A stretch of 64,000 nucleotides of DNA from Saonia flava (GTDB lineage Bacteria; Bacteroidota; Bacteroidia; Flavobacteriales; Flavobacteriaceae): assembly GCF_011927795.1 (NCBI RefSeq), contig NZ_JAATJJ010000001.1, positions 1,985,062 to 2,049,061 on the forward strand, given 5' to 3'. The notes below the pieces were generated by a model. It ran no database searches. It worked only from the letters and a program-made list of their open reading frames with translations, and was not told where the DNA came from. Numbering within the stretch: the first letter of the stretch is position 1; each line of letters opens with the position of its first letter. Position numbers and translations under genes: made by a program. Below are positions 35,761-44,888 of this stretch, in pieces.

Positions 35761-37962
35761 ATGGAAGTACAACAGTTTTATTACGATAACAAAATCGTAA
35801 AGAAATTCCTATACGCTACGTTATTTTGGGGAATTATTGGGATGCTAGTAGGTTTGCTCCTAGCATTCATGTTTTTGTTTCCTAACGTAACCGATGGTAT
35901 ATCATGGCTTAGTTTTGGTCGTTTAAGACCATTACATACCAATGCTGTGATTTTTGCATTTGTAGGCAATGCCATTTTTGCTGGGGTCTATTATTCCACC
36001 CAACGATTGCTCAAAGCACGTATGTTTAGTGATGCATTGAGTAACTTCAATTTCTGGGGCTGGCAAGCTATTATAGTCGCAGCTGCTATTACACTGCCAT
36101 TAGGGTATACTACCTCCAAGGAGTATGCAGAGTTGGAGTGGCCCATAGATTTAGCTATTGCACTGGTTTGGGTCGCTTTTGGCTGGAACCTTATTGGCAC
36201 TATGATTAAAAGAAGGCAACGTCATCTATATGTTGCCATTTGGTTCTATTTGGCAACATTCGTGACTGTAGCTGTTCTACATATTTTTAACAGTTTGGAA
36301 CTTCCAGTAAGCGCACTAAAAAGTTATTCCGTTTATGCGGGGGTGCAAGATGCTTTAGTTCAATGGTGGTATGGCCATAATGCCGTTGCATTTTTCTTAA
36401 CAACCCCGTTCTTGGGCCTTATGTACTATTTTGTGCCCAAAGCGGCTAATAGACCGGTTTATTCCTATAAACTTTCCATTGTACACTTTTGGTCCCTGAT
36501 TTTTATTTATATCTGGGCTGGACCTCATCACCTTCTATATTCCTCATTGCCAGACTGGGCGCAGAACCTAGGTGTTGCCTTCTCGATAATGTTGATTGCT
36601 CCTTCTTGGGGTGGTATGATCAACGGATTATTAACCTTAAGAGGTGCTTGGGACAAAGTACGAACCGATCCTACATTAAAATTTATGGTTGTGGCCATTA
36701 CTGGGTACGGTATGGCAACCTTTGAAGGCCCCATGCTCTCCCTTAAAAATGTAAATGCAATAGCTCACTTTAGTGATTGGATTATTGCACACGTGCATGT
36801 TGGTGCATTGGCATGGAATGGCTTTTTAACTTTTGGCATGGTGTATTGGTTAGTACCAAAAATGTTTAAAACCAGATTGTTTTCTAAAGGTTTGGCCAAC
36901 TTCCATTTTTGGATTGGCACATTAGGTATTATTCTTTATGCACTGCCAATGTACGTTGCAGGTTTTACCCAGGCTCTAATGTGGAAAGATTTTAATCCAG
37001 ATGGAACTTTAGTTTATGGTAACTTTTTAGAGACAGTTGCTCAGATTATACCTATGTATTGGATGCGGGCAATTGGTGGTTCATTGTATATTGTTGGGTT
37101 TATTGTAATGCTCTACAATGTTGTACAAACTGTTCGTTCGGGCAGCAAAGTAGAAGATGAATTGGCCGAAGCTACTGCATTAACTAGAGTATCCAAAAAA
37201 AGAACGGCCGGGGAAACATTCCATACATGGTTGGAGCGTAAGCCTATACAGTTGACCATTTTAGCGACCATTGCTATTCTAATTGGTGGAGTCATTCAAA
37301 TTGTGCCCACAATTTTGGTGAAATCCAATATTCCTACGATTACAAGTGTAAAACCTTATACTCCATTAGAACTGGAAGGAAGAGACCTATATATTCGAGA
37401 AGGTTGTGTGGGTTGTCATTCCCAAATGATTAGACCTTTCCGAAGTGAAGTAGAACGCTACGGTGAATATTCCAAAGCTGGGGAATATGTGTATGACCAT
37501 CCCTTCCTTTGGGGAAGTAAACGTACGGGGCCCGATTTGTTTAGGGTTGGGGGCAAATATTCAGATAATTGGCATTTAAACCATATGTATGACCCACAAA
37601 GCACTTCATCTGGCTCTATTATGCCCGCCTACCAATGGTTGGTACGAAATGAGCATGATCGCGGTAATATTGAAGCAAAAATGAATGCCATGGTCTCATT
37701 AGGTGTGCCATACACCGAAACCGATATTGACAATGCAAAAGAAACCATGGACAAACAAGCTATACAAATAGAAAAAAACCTGTATACCAATCCAGATTTT
37801 GCAAAAAGCTATGAGCAAGATAAAAAGTATGCCCAGGAAAACGGAGAGCCTTTTGTAGAAATGAGAGACAGAGAGATTGTTGCACTAATTGCCTATCTAC
37901 AGCGATTGGGCACGGATATTAAAATAAAGGAAACAGGAGAAACATTATCAAAAAATAATTAA
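35761..37962 (+). CDS. ccoNO: cbb3 cytochrome c oxidase, fused CcoN and CcoO
   Basis: It has 733 residues. The first 480 form the 12-helix CcoN catalytic subunit with heme- and copper-binding histidines (for example GHNAVAFFLTTPF and WIIAHVHVGALAW). A linker and one membrane helix (about residues 500-520) lead into the CcoO part, with one heme c site CVGCH at residues 549-553 followed by SQMIRPFRSE. This fusion is typical of Bacteroidota. It reduces oxygen with high affinity and pumps protons across the inner membrane. Confidence 0.96.
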   Translation: MEVQQFYYDNKIVKKFLYATLFWGIIGMLVGLLLAFMFLFPNVTDGISWLSFGRLRPLHTNAVIFAFVGNAIFAGVYYSTQRLLKARMFSDALSNFNFWGWQAIIVAAAITLPLGYTTSKEYAELEWPIDLAIALVWVAFGWNLIGTMIKRRQRHLYVAIWFYLATFVTVAVLHIFNSLELPVSALKSYSVYAGVQDALVQWWYGHNAVAFFLTTPFLGLMYYFVPKAANRPVYSYKLSIVHFWSLIFIYIWAGPHHLLYSSLPDWAQNLGVAFSIMLIAPSWGGMINGLLTLRGAWDKVRTDPTLKFMVVAITGYGMATFEGPMLSLKNVNAIAHFSDWIIAHVHVGALAWNGFLTFGMVYWLVPKMFKTRLFSKGLANFHFWIGTLGIILYALPMYVAGFTQALMWKDFNPDGTLVYGNFLETVAQIIPMYWMRAIGGSLYIVGFIVMLYNVVQTVRSGSKVEDELAEATALTRVSKKRTAGETFHTWLERKPIQLTILATIAILIGGVIQIVPTILVKSNIPTITSVKPYTPLELEGRDLYIREGCVGCHSQMIRPFRSEVERYGEYSKAGEYVYDHPFLWGSKRTGPDLFRVGGKYSDNWHLNHMYDPQSTSSGSIMPAYQWLVRNEHDRGNIEAKMNAMVSLGVPYTETDIDNAKETMDKQAIQIEKNLYTNPDFAKSYEQDKKYAQENGEPFVEMRDREIVALIAYLQRLGTDIKIKETGETLSKNN

Positions 37963-37965
37963 GCC

Positions 37966-38157
37966 ATGCTAAAATTTGTAAAAAACCATATGGAAAGTAT
38001 TGATGGAATAGCAACCTATCCCATGATATCATTACTTATTTTCTTTGTCTTTTTTGCTCTACTATTTTGGTGGGTGTTTACAGCAAAGAAAGAATATATA
38101 AAAGAAGTCAGTGAACTTCCATTTGAAGATAACAACCAAATAAACAATCAATTATGA
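37966..38157 (+). CDS. ccoQ: Small oxidase subunit CcoQ/FixQ
   Basis: It has 63 residues with one membrane helix (about residues 18-41, SLLIFFVFFALLFWWVF) and a short charged cytoplasmic tail, matching FixQ in size and place between CcoO and CcoP. It helps stabilise the complex. Its stop overlaps the ccoP start (ATGA). Confidence 0.87.
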   Translation: MLKFVKNHMESIDGIATYPMISLLIFFVFFALLFWWVFTAKKEYIKEVSELPFEDNNQINNQL

Positions 38158-39104
38158 AAAATATAGGTCCTTGGTGGATTAGAATTCCGCTCATCTTTTT
38201 TATCATCTTTGGATTAATGGAGTACTTTATAGACTCTGGAGATAAACCCGCATTTATAGAATATCCCATAACCCAATATTTCCTTATTCTGGTGTTAATG
38301 ATATTAATAGCCATAGAACTCATTGTGAAATCTATTGAAAATGTAATGTTCCAAACCCTTTCGCCTGAGGCCAAAGAAAGATATTTAGCTTCAAAAGCTG
38401 AAAAAAGGGAATGGACATGGGGCAAGAACATGTACAAAAAACTCACGGGTAATAAACCTATTGAGGAGGAGGGTGAAATTATACTAGACCACAATTATGA
38501 TGGTATTAAGGAGTTGGACAATAAACTACCGCCATGGTGGGTATATATGTTCTATGCAACTATCATTTTTGGAGTTATCTATCTGGTTCGTTTTCATGTG
38601 TTTTATGATTATACCCAGAAACAGGAATATGAACAAGAGATGGCTGCAGCTAAAATTTCTGTAGAAGAGTATAAAAAGACGGCCAAGGATTTGGTAGATG
38701 TAAGCACAGTGGAGTTATTAACCGAAGCATCTGATTTAAAAACTGGGGAAAATGTTTTTACAGCCAACTGTGTTGCTTGTCATATGGCCGATGGCGGTGG
38801 TGGAATAGGTCCAAATCTAACCGATGAATATTGGATTCTCGGGGGAGGAATTAAAAATGTATTCAATACCATTTCTGAAGGAGGTAGAGACGGTAAGGGA
38901 ATGATTGCCTGGAAGCAAAGTCTTAAACCCGCACAAATAGCACAAGTTGCCAGTTACATTTTGTCCATGCAAGGTACAACGCCCGCCAATCCAAAAGCAG
39001 CTGAAGGTGATATTTGGGTAGATGAAAATGCACCAGTATCTGAAGAAGCAATTGAGACTATGGAACAAGTAGTTGATTCTGTGGAAACAATAGTGGAAGA
39101 ATAA
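38154..39104 (+). CDS. ccoP: Cytochrome CcoP with a single heme c site
   Basis: It has 316 residues: two N-terminal membrane helices, a third near residues 128-146 preceded by LDNKLPPWWVYMFY (the conserved CcoP N-terminal motif), then a cytochrome c domain with CVACH at residues 206-210 and a distal Met in GKGMIAWK. Only one CxxCH is visible, whereas proteobacterial CcoP normally has two. An acidic tail ends the protein. It passes electrons to CcoO/CcoN. Confidence 0.93.
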   Translation: MKNIGPWWIRIPLIFFIIFGLMEYFIDSGDKPAFIEYPITQYFLILVLMILIAIELIVKSIENVMFQTLSPEAKERYLASKAEKREWTWGKNMYKKLTGNKPIEEEGEIILDHNYDGIKELDNKLPPWWVYMFYATIIFGVIYLVRFHVFYDYTQKQEYEQEMAAAKISVEEYKKTAKDLVDVSTVELLTEASDLKTGENVFTANCVACHMADGGGGIGPNLTDEYWILGGGIKNVFNTISEGGRDGKGMIAWKQSLKPAQIAQVASYILSMQGTTPANPKAAEGDIWVDENAPVSEEAIETMEQVVDSVETIVEE

Positions 39105-39146
39105 TAGGCTCTTATTTTCGAAGAAAAAGGAGATAAACAAAAAGTA

Positions 39147-40556
39147 ATGGACGATAATTTTAGGGACTCAATAGGCACCATAAACCAAGAAGGGAAACGT
39201 GCTTGGGTATTCCCAAAAAAGCCCAGTGGCAAGTTTTACAACTATCGTAAATGGGTTAGTTACGGTCTTTTACTGTTTTTGATATTTGCTCCTTTTGTGA
39301 AAATCAATGGCAACCAATTTTTAATGTTCAATGTTCTAGAAAGACGTTTCAACATTTTTGGTTTCCCTTTTTGGCCACAAGATTTTCATCTATTTGTAAT
39401 CTCAATGATTACCGGTGTTATTTTCATTACCCTCTTTACTGTAGCTTTTGGCCGTATTTTCTGTGGATGGATGTGTCCGCAAACCATTTTTTTGGAAATG
39501 GTCTTCCGCAGAATAGAATATTGGATAGATGGAGACCGTGGTGCTCAAATAAGATTGGACAGACAGCCATGGAATGCTGAAAAAATTAGAAAACGTGTCC
39601 TTAAATGGATAATCTTTTTTATTATTTCCTTTCTTATTGCCAATGTATTCCTTGCATATTTAATAGGCAGTGATAGGTTGATAACCTACATTACAGATGG
39701 GCCTCTACAGCATGTGAGCACACTTATTTCTCTGTTGATATTTACTGCGGTCTTCTATTTTATTTTTGCTTGGTTTAGGGAACAAGTGTGCATTATAGCC
39801 TGCCCTTATGGTAGGTTGCAAGGTGTACTGTTAGACAACAAATCAATAATCGTGGCCTATGACCACAAAAGAGGTGAAGGAGAAAAGGGACGTAAAAAAT
39901 ATAGAAAAAATGAAAATAGAACAGAACTTGGTTATGGAGATTGCATTGATTGCAACCAGTGTGTAAATGTATGTCCAACTGGTATAGATATTAGAAATGG
40001 TACACAACTAGAATGTGTAAACTGTACCGCCTGTATTGATGAATGTGATGCCATAATGGAAAAAGTTGATTTGCCAAAAGGATTGATTCGTTATGCAAGT
40101 GAAGATGAAATTCAGAAAAAAGAAAAATTCAAATTTACACCTAGGTTAAAAGGATACACTGCTGTACTGGTCATTCTTATAGGGGTTTTAGTGGGCATGC
40201 TGTTTTTAAGAAATGATCTGGAAGCTAATATTTTACGTTTACCTGGACAATTGTACGAACACAAAGAAGGGAACATTATCAGCAATGTATACACCTATAA
40301 ATTAATGAATAAAACAACTAAAAATGTTGAAGACGTTAGTTTTAGGTTGTTATCCCATAAAGGAACAATAGAGCTGGTAACCCATCAAAATTTTGATGTC
40401 CCAGCTGAGGACTTGGCTGAGGGAACCTTGTTTATTGAAATTAATAATTCTGCTTTGAACGGAGATAAAGACAAACTAAGAATTGGGGTGTATAGCGGCG
40501 ACAAATTAATTGAAACAACTACTGCGCGGTTTTTAGCGCCCAGAAGCTATAAATAA
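39147..40556 (+). CDS. ccoG: Cytochrome oxidase accessory protein CcoG
   Basis: It has 469 residues: membrane helices in the first 220 residues with a CGWMCPQ motif, two ferredoxin-type clusters (CIDCNQCVNVCP and CVNCTACIDEC), another membrane helix near residue 345 and a C-terminal Ig-like domain. CcoG/FixG reduces copper for delivery to the oxidase. It is 42 bp after ccoP and part of the same operon. Confidence 0.94.
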   Translation: MDDNFRDSIGTINQEGKRAWVFPKKPSGKFYNYRKWVSYGLLLFLIFAPFVKINGNQFLMFNVLERRFNIFGFPFWPQDFHLFVISMITGVIFITLFTVAFGRIFCGWMCPQTIFLEMVFRRIEYWIDGDRGAQIRLDRQPWNAEKIRKRVLKWIIFFIISFLIANVFLAYLIGSDRLITYITDGPLQHVSTLISLLIFTAVFYFIFAWFREQVCIIACPYGRLQGVLLDNKSIIVAYDHKRGEGEKGRKKYRKNENRTELGYGDCIDCNQCVNVCPTGIDIRNGTQLECVNCTACIDECDAIMEKVDLPKGLIRYASEDEIQKKEKFKFTPRLKGYTAVLVILIGVLVGMLFLRNDLEANILRLPGQLYEHKEGNIISNVYTYKLMNKTTKNVEDVSFRLLSHKGTIELVTHQNFDVPAEDLAEGTLFIEINNSALNGDKDKLRIGVYSGDKLIETTTARFLAPRSYK

Positions 40557-40570
40557 AAAATAGAAACAAC

Positions 40571-41017
40571 ATGAAAATAAACTGGGGAACAGGAATCGTA
40601 TTATCATTTATAGCCTTTATTGGGTTTATTCTATTCTTTGTGGTAAAAATGAGCACTGATAACAAAGCCAACCATGATTTGGTTACAGAAGAATATTATA
40701 AGGCAGAGCTAGAATACCAAAAAGAAATTGATGCGGAAAAAAACAGCAATGCCCTATCGGAAAAAATTGAAATTGAAAAAACTTCAGAAGGTTTGGTCAT
40801 TAAATTCCCCAAAGAAATAAATTATCAGCGGTTAAAAGGAACAATATCCTTATATAGGCCATCTAATAAGCACTTGGATTTTAACTTACCCATAAGTTTA
40901 TCCACTACACATTTGCTCATACCTGACAAACGCTTATTGGATGGTCGTTGGGATATAAAAATTTCTTGGGAAGAAAATGGAAAAAGTTTTTTACATAAAG
41001 AAAGTATAACCTACTAA
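40571..41017 (+). CDS. fixH: FixH-family protein
   Basis: It has 148 residues with an N-terminal membrane helix (residues 7-27) and an extracytoplasmic beta domain; NHDLVTEEYYKAELEYQKEID is represented by its start NHDLVTEEYY and marks FixH. It assists cbb3 assembly. It lies 14 bp after ccoG and one base before the next gene. Confidence 0.87.
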   Translation: MKINWGTGIVLSFIAFIGFILFFVVKMSTDNKANHDLVTEEYYKAELEYQKEIDAEKNSNALSEKIEIEKTSEGLVIKFPKEINYQRLKGTISLYRPSNKHLDFNLPISLSTTHLLIPDKRLLDGRWDIKISWEENGKSFLHKESITY

Positions 41018-41018
41018 A

Positions 41019-41723
41019 ATGTTTTTGGCAGCTATTATATTGGGATTAATGGGAAGCTTGCACTGTGTTGGCATGTGTGGCCCTATAGCATTTATGCTTC
41101 CAGTGGATAGAACCAATAATTTAAAAAAAGGCTCGCAAATACTTATATATCATTTTGGCAGGTTGCTTTCCTATGGAATAATAGGATTGGTCTTTGGGCT
41201 TTTGGGCAAAGGGCTTTTTGTTTTTGGAATGCAACAAAAACTATCAATATTTATAGGTGCTCTTATGATTGTGTCTGTTTTAATTCCCTTAAGAATTTTT
41301 AATAAATATAATCTCTCAAAACCAGTATATAAACTTATTTCAAAAGTTAAAAATAAATTGGGCAAGGAACTTAAAAAGAAAACTCCCGACACCTTCTTGA
41401 CCATTGGTTTTTTAAATGGATTTTTACCTTGCGGTCTTGTCTATATGGCTCTTTTTGGTGCTATTGCTCTAGGCAACCCTTTAAATGGTTCTATCTATAT
41501 GATATTATTCGGACTTGGAACTATTCCTCTAATGACCTCTGTTATATATTTTAGTGGATTTCTAAAAGGAGTTACACGTAAAAGGGTTCAAAAATTAATT
41601 CCAATCGTAGTAATTATTATTGGTGCTCTTTTTATACTAAGAGGCCTAGGTCTAGGGATTCCTTATATATCTCCACCTGTTCAATCGTTGGAAATCGCTA
41701 CCAGTTCTATGGAATGTCATTAA
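41019..41723 (+). CDS. SafE/UreH-type membrane protein (CcoH-linked)
   Basis: It has 234 residues and about six membrane helices. The N-terminal LGLMGSLHCVGMCGPIAFML and the second half GFLNGFLPCGLVYMAL form the inverted pair with conserved Cys and Gly typical of the UreH-2 / sulfite exporter TauE/SafE family. Members at the end of cco operons are thought to aid copper delivery or oxidase maturation. It closes the operon. Confidence 0.87.
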   Translation: MFLAAIILGLMGSLHCVGMCGPIAFMLPVDRTNNLKKGSQILIYHFGRLLSYGIIGLVFGLLGKGLFVFGMQQKLSIFIGALMIVSVLIPLRIFNKYNLSKPVYKLISKVKNKLGKELKKKTPDTFLTIGFLNGFLPCGLVYMALFGAIALGNPLNGSIYMILFGLGTIPLMTSVIYFSGFLKGVTRKRVQKLIPIVVIIIGALFILRGLGLGIPYISPPVQSLEIATSSMECH

Positions 41724-41802
41724 ATTATTACTGGACTATTATTTTGGCTTGAGGATATAAAAAGTGTACTTTTCAGTTACATACCAACTCAAACCCAATA
41801 TT

Positions 41803-43194
41803 ATGAACAACAATAAAACCAGAAGGTCTTTTTTAAAAAAAGCAGCACTAGGTTCTGCGGCAATAACGTCTACTCCTTATATATATGCATCTTCATATAA
41901 GGAAGAATTATTCCTAGAGAGGATATATGAAAAAAGGGAATATTCTGCAAATGACCAAATAAATCTGGCCCTAATAGGTTCGGGAATCCAAGGGATATAT
42001 GATACGACCTCAGCTTTAAAAGTAAATGGTGTTAAGTTGGTTGCTGCCTGTGACTTATACACTGGTAGATTAGATCGTGCAAAAGAACTTTGGGGAGAAG
42101 GACTATTTGTAACTAGGGATTATCGCAAAATTCTTGATAGAAAGGATGTTGATGCCGTTATTGTTGCAGTGCCTGATCATTGGCACAAAAGAATTACCAT
42201 TGATGCAATGAAAGCGGGTAAAGCTGTTTATTGTGAAAAGCCCATGGTCCAAAATTTTGAAGAGGGTCATGAAATTATTAAAGTTCAAAAAGATACTGGT
42301 ATAATATGTCAAGTGGGTAGTCAAGGAATGTCCTCCCTTGGAAATGAAAAAGCCAAACAATTATATGAAGATGGAGCCATTGGAGAAATGGTCATGTTAG
42401 ACATGTACAATGACCGTTATTCTTCTGAAGGTGCTTGGCAGTACCCCGTACCACCAGACGCCAACCCCAATACAATAGATTTTGATGCATTTTTGGGAAG
42501 AGCCCCTAAAGTGCCCTATGATGCAACACGTTTTTTTAGATGGAGAAACTATAAAGATTATGGCACAGGGGTTGCCGGTGATCTATTTGTCCATGCATTT
42601 TCTACATTAAATTTTATTCTTAGTTCCGATGGTCCCAACAGAGCTCTGTCCACAGGGGGGTTAAGATATTGGAAAGATGGTAGAGATGTACCAGATGTTA
42701 CCCTTACTTTCTATGATTATCCAGAAACAAAAACGCATGCTGCCTTCAACGCATCCTTTAGAGTTAACTTTATTGCAGGTTCAGGTGGCGGAGGAGGTTT
42801 TCGTTTGGTTGGTACGGAAGGAGAAATGGAGGTAAGTTCCAATTCGGTAAAACTTACCCGTTCCAAATTGGGAATGACTCCAAGTAGCTATTCATTAATT
42901 GCATATACAGAAGAAAACCAAAAAAAGATTTTAAAAGCTCATTCCCTAGCCAATCCTGAAAATAGAAAATCTGAATTGAACATTGGGGAAACCACTTATA
43001 AAGCTCCTTCTGATTATAAAGGAGGGCACTACGACCACTTTTATAATTTCTTCCAAGGCATTCGTGGAAAAAAAGAAATCATTGAAAATCCAACGTTTGG
43101 ATTAAGGGCTGCTGGAGCAGCTCTTTTGGCCAATGAAAGTTATTACCAAGGAAAACCTATTAACTGGGACCCAAAAAGTATGAAATTACTCTAA
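41803..43194 (+). CDS. Gfo/Idh/MocA oxidoreductase with Tat signal
   Basis: The ATG giving MNNNKTRRSFLKKAALGSAA starts a twin-arginine signal (TRRSFLKK); 13 earlier in-frame codons are not needed. An N-terminal Rossmann fold is shown by NLALIGSGIQGIYD, and the family motif CEKPM follows in GKAVYCEKPM. The 463-residue product should be exported folded with NAD(P) and act on a sugar or cyclitol, as many Bacteroidota members do. The substrate is unknown. It lies 79 bp after the cco operon and may be transcribed separately. Confidence 0.88.
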   Translation: MNNNKTRRSFLKKAALGSAAITSTPYIYASSYKEELFLERIYEKREYSANDQINLALIGSGIQGIYDTTSALKVNGVKLVAACDLYTGRLDRAKELWGEGLFVTRDYRKILDRKDVDAVIVAVPDHWHKRITIDAMKAGKAVYCEKPMVQNFEEGHEIIKVQKDTGIICQVGSQGMSSLGNEKAKQLYEDGAIGEMVMLDMYNDRYSSEGAWQYPVPPDANPNTIDFDAFLGRAPKVPYDATRFFRWRNYKDYGTGVAGDLFVHAFSTLNFILSSDGPNRALSTGGLRYWKDGRDVPDVTLTFYDYPETKTHAAFNASFRVNFIAGSGGGGGFRLVGTEGEMEVSSNSVKLTRSKLGMTPSSYSLIAYTEENQKKILKAHSLANPENRKSELNIGETTYKAPSDYKGGHYDHFYNFFQGIRGKKEIIENPTFGLRAAGAALLANESYYQGKPINWDPKSMKLL

Positions 43195-43227
43195 CCAAGC
43201 ATAAAGCTATTTATCTATCCCAGTAAA

Positions 43228-43265
43228 AAGGGGGTCAAAAGCATATGTTTTTGACCCCCTTTTTT
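43228..43265 (+). terminator. Terminator after the Gfo/Idh/MocA gene
   Basis: GGGGGTCAAAA and TTTTGACCCCC form an 11-bp perfect stem with an eight-base loop, followed by six Ts. Confidence 0.88.
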
Positions 43266-43358
43266 CAATACAACTTATAAGCCTCCTTTCTTCCCGAAAA
43301 GGATCTTTTGTAACTTGTTATTTCCGAAAGTATAATACTATCATTTTTATCTGCTAGT

Positions 43359-43401
43359 TGATCTATATCATATGATTTTATATTAAAAATTTTGAGTTTT
43401 G
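43359..43401 (+). promoter_or_regulatory. FNR-like box and -7 element before the sulfide operon
   Basis: TGAT-CTAT-ATCA (first 12 bases) is a perfect box. After 23 bases comes GAGTTTTG (one mismatch to TAnnTTTG). The spacing is identical to the cco, hemN and uspA promoters. A predicted transcript would start about 67 nt before the dioxygenase start codon. Confidence 0.7.
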
Positions 43402-43472
43402 TAACATTGGTTACTGTATACATTATTAATCAGTTATACCTTGAATACAGAAAAAACTTAAAAGCTTTAATC

Positions 43473-44888
43473 ATGAAAATAGAACAAATTTATACAGGAT
43501 GTTTGGCACATGCCGCCTACTATTTGGAAAGCAATGGCGAAGCAGCAATTTTTGACCCATTAAGAGAAGTGCAACCCTACATAAATAGGGCAAAAAAGGA
43601 CAATGCAAAAATAAAATATGTTTTTGAAACCCATTTTCATGCCGATTTTGTTAGTGGGCATTTGGATTTAAAAGAAAAGACCGGGGCCAATATTATTTTT
43701 GGCCCAACAGCTAAACCAAGTTACGATGCCATAATCGCCAAAGACAACCAAATATTTGAGGTAGGCAACTACAAAGTTAAAGTAATTCATACCCCAGGGC
43801 ATACCATGGAAAGTACTACTTATTTACTAATTGATGAAAAAGACAAAGAGCATGGTATTATTACGGGAGACACATTGTTTATTGGTGATGTAGGAAGACC
43901 AGACTTGGCGCAACATGTCGTTTCAGAACTTACAGAAGAAAAATTGGCGGGCCATCTTTTTGACTCTTTGAGAAATAAGATAATGCCGTTAAGTGATGAT
44001 TTAATTGTATATCCTAACCATGGTGCTGGATCTGCTTGTGGTAAAATGATGAGTAAGGAAACTTCAGATACTTTGGGGCATCAGAAAAAAACCAATTATG
44101 CTCTTAGAGCAGATATGTCCAAAGAAGAATTTATAAAGGAGCTACTTACAGGTTTAACGGCTCCTCCAGGATACTTCCCTCAAAATGTTTTAATGAACAT
44201 AAAAGGGTATGAAAGTTTAGATACTATTATGGAAAGAGGCGAAAAACCTTTGTCCGCGGAAGCTTTTGAAGCAGCATCAAATGAGACAAGGGCATTAATG
44301 CTTGATACCAGAGACGCTAAAGATTTTGCGAAGGGTTATGTTCCAAACAGCATTAATATTGGTCTAGACGGTAGTTTTGCCCAATGGGTTGGAGAAATGA
44401 TTCCTGATATAAAACAAGAAATACTAATAATCACAGAACCCGGAAAAGAGGAAGAGACCATTACTAGATTATCAAGAGTTGGATATGATAAAACAATTGG
44501 TTTCCTAAAAGGTGGTTTTAAAAGTTGGCAAGAAGCTGGAAAAGAATTTGAAACCATTAATAGAATTACTGTAGCGGAATTTGAAAAAATGTATCAAAAT
44601 GAAACTCCCCTTGTTTTTGATATAAGAAAGAAAAGCGAATTTGATTCTGAGCATATTATTGGGGCCATTAATGTTCCTCTAAATGAAATAAACCAACATT
44701 TATCACAATTTCCAAAAGACAAAGCCTTTGTTCTTCATTGCGCGGGCGGGTATAGAAGTATGATTGCGGCTTCTATATTAAAGCAAAGAGGTTGGGATAA
44801 TTTTACCGATATGATTGGTGGTTTTGATGAAGCAAAAAAAGGTAAAATAGAATTATCAAAATATATAGAACCCACAACAATGTTATAA
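43473..44888 (+). CDS. Persulfide dioxygenase fused to two rhodanese domains
   Basis: The ATG giving MKIEQIYTGCLAHAAYYLES is chosen; a longer frame has no support. Residues 1-240 form an ETHE1-like metallo-beta-lactamase fold with iron ligands in THFHADFVSGH, HTPGHTMES and GDTLFIGDVGRPD. Two rhodanese domains follow. The first (about 265-360) has ITEPGKEEE where the active-site Cys should be and looks inactive; the second carries HCAGGYRS with the Cys. The 471-residue enzyme should oxidise glutathione-type persulfides to sulfite and move sulfane sulfur. Its stop overlaps the next start. Confidence 0.92.
   Translation: MKIEQIYTGCLAHAAYYLESNGEAAIFDPLREVQPYINRAKKDNAKIKYVFETHFHADFVSGHLDLKEKTGANIIFGPTAKPSYDAIIAKDNQIFEVGNYKVKVIHTPGHTMESTTYLLIDEKDKEHGIITGDTLFIGDVGRPDLAQHVVSELTEEKLAGHLFDSLRNKIMPLSDDLIVYPNHGAGSACGKMMSKETSDTLGHQKKTNYALRADMSKEEFIKELLTGLTAPPGYFPQNVLMNIKGYESLDTIMERGEKPLSAEAFEAASNETRALMLDTRDAKDFAKGYVPNSINIGLDGSFAQWVGEMIPDIKQEILIITEPGKEEETITRLSRVGYDKTIGFLKGGFKSWQEAGKEFETINRITVAEFEKMYQNETPLVFDIRKKSEFDSEHIIGAINVPLNEINQHLSQFPKDKAFVLHCAGGYRSMIAASILKQRGWDNFTDMIGGFDEAKKGKIELSKYIEPTTML

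Noticed and set aside
43392-43472. Upstream extension of the persulfide dioxygenase frame
   Set aside because: It would begin before the predicted transcription start, and the family begins at MKIEQIYTGC.
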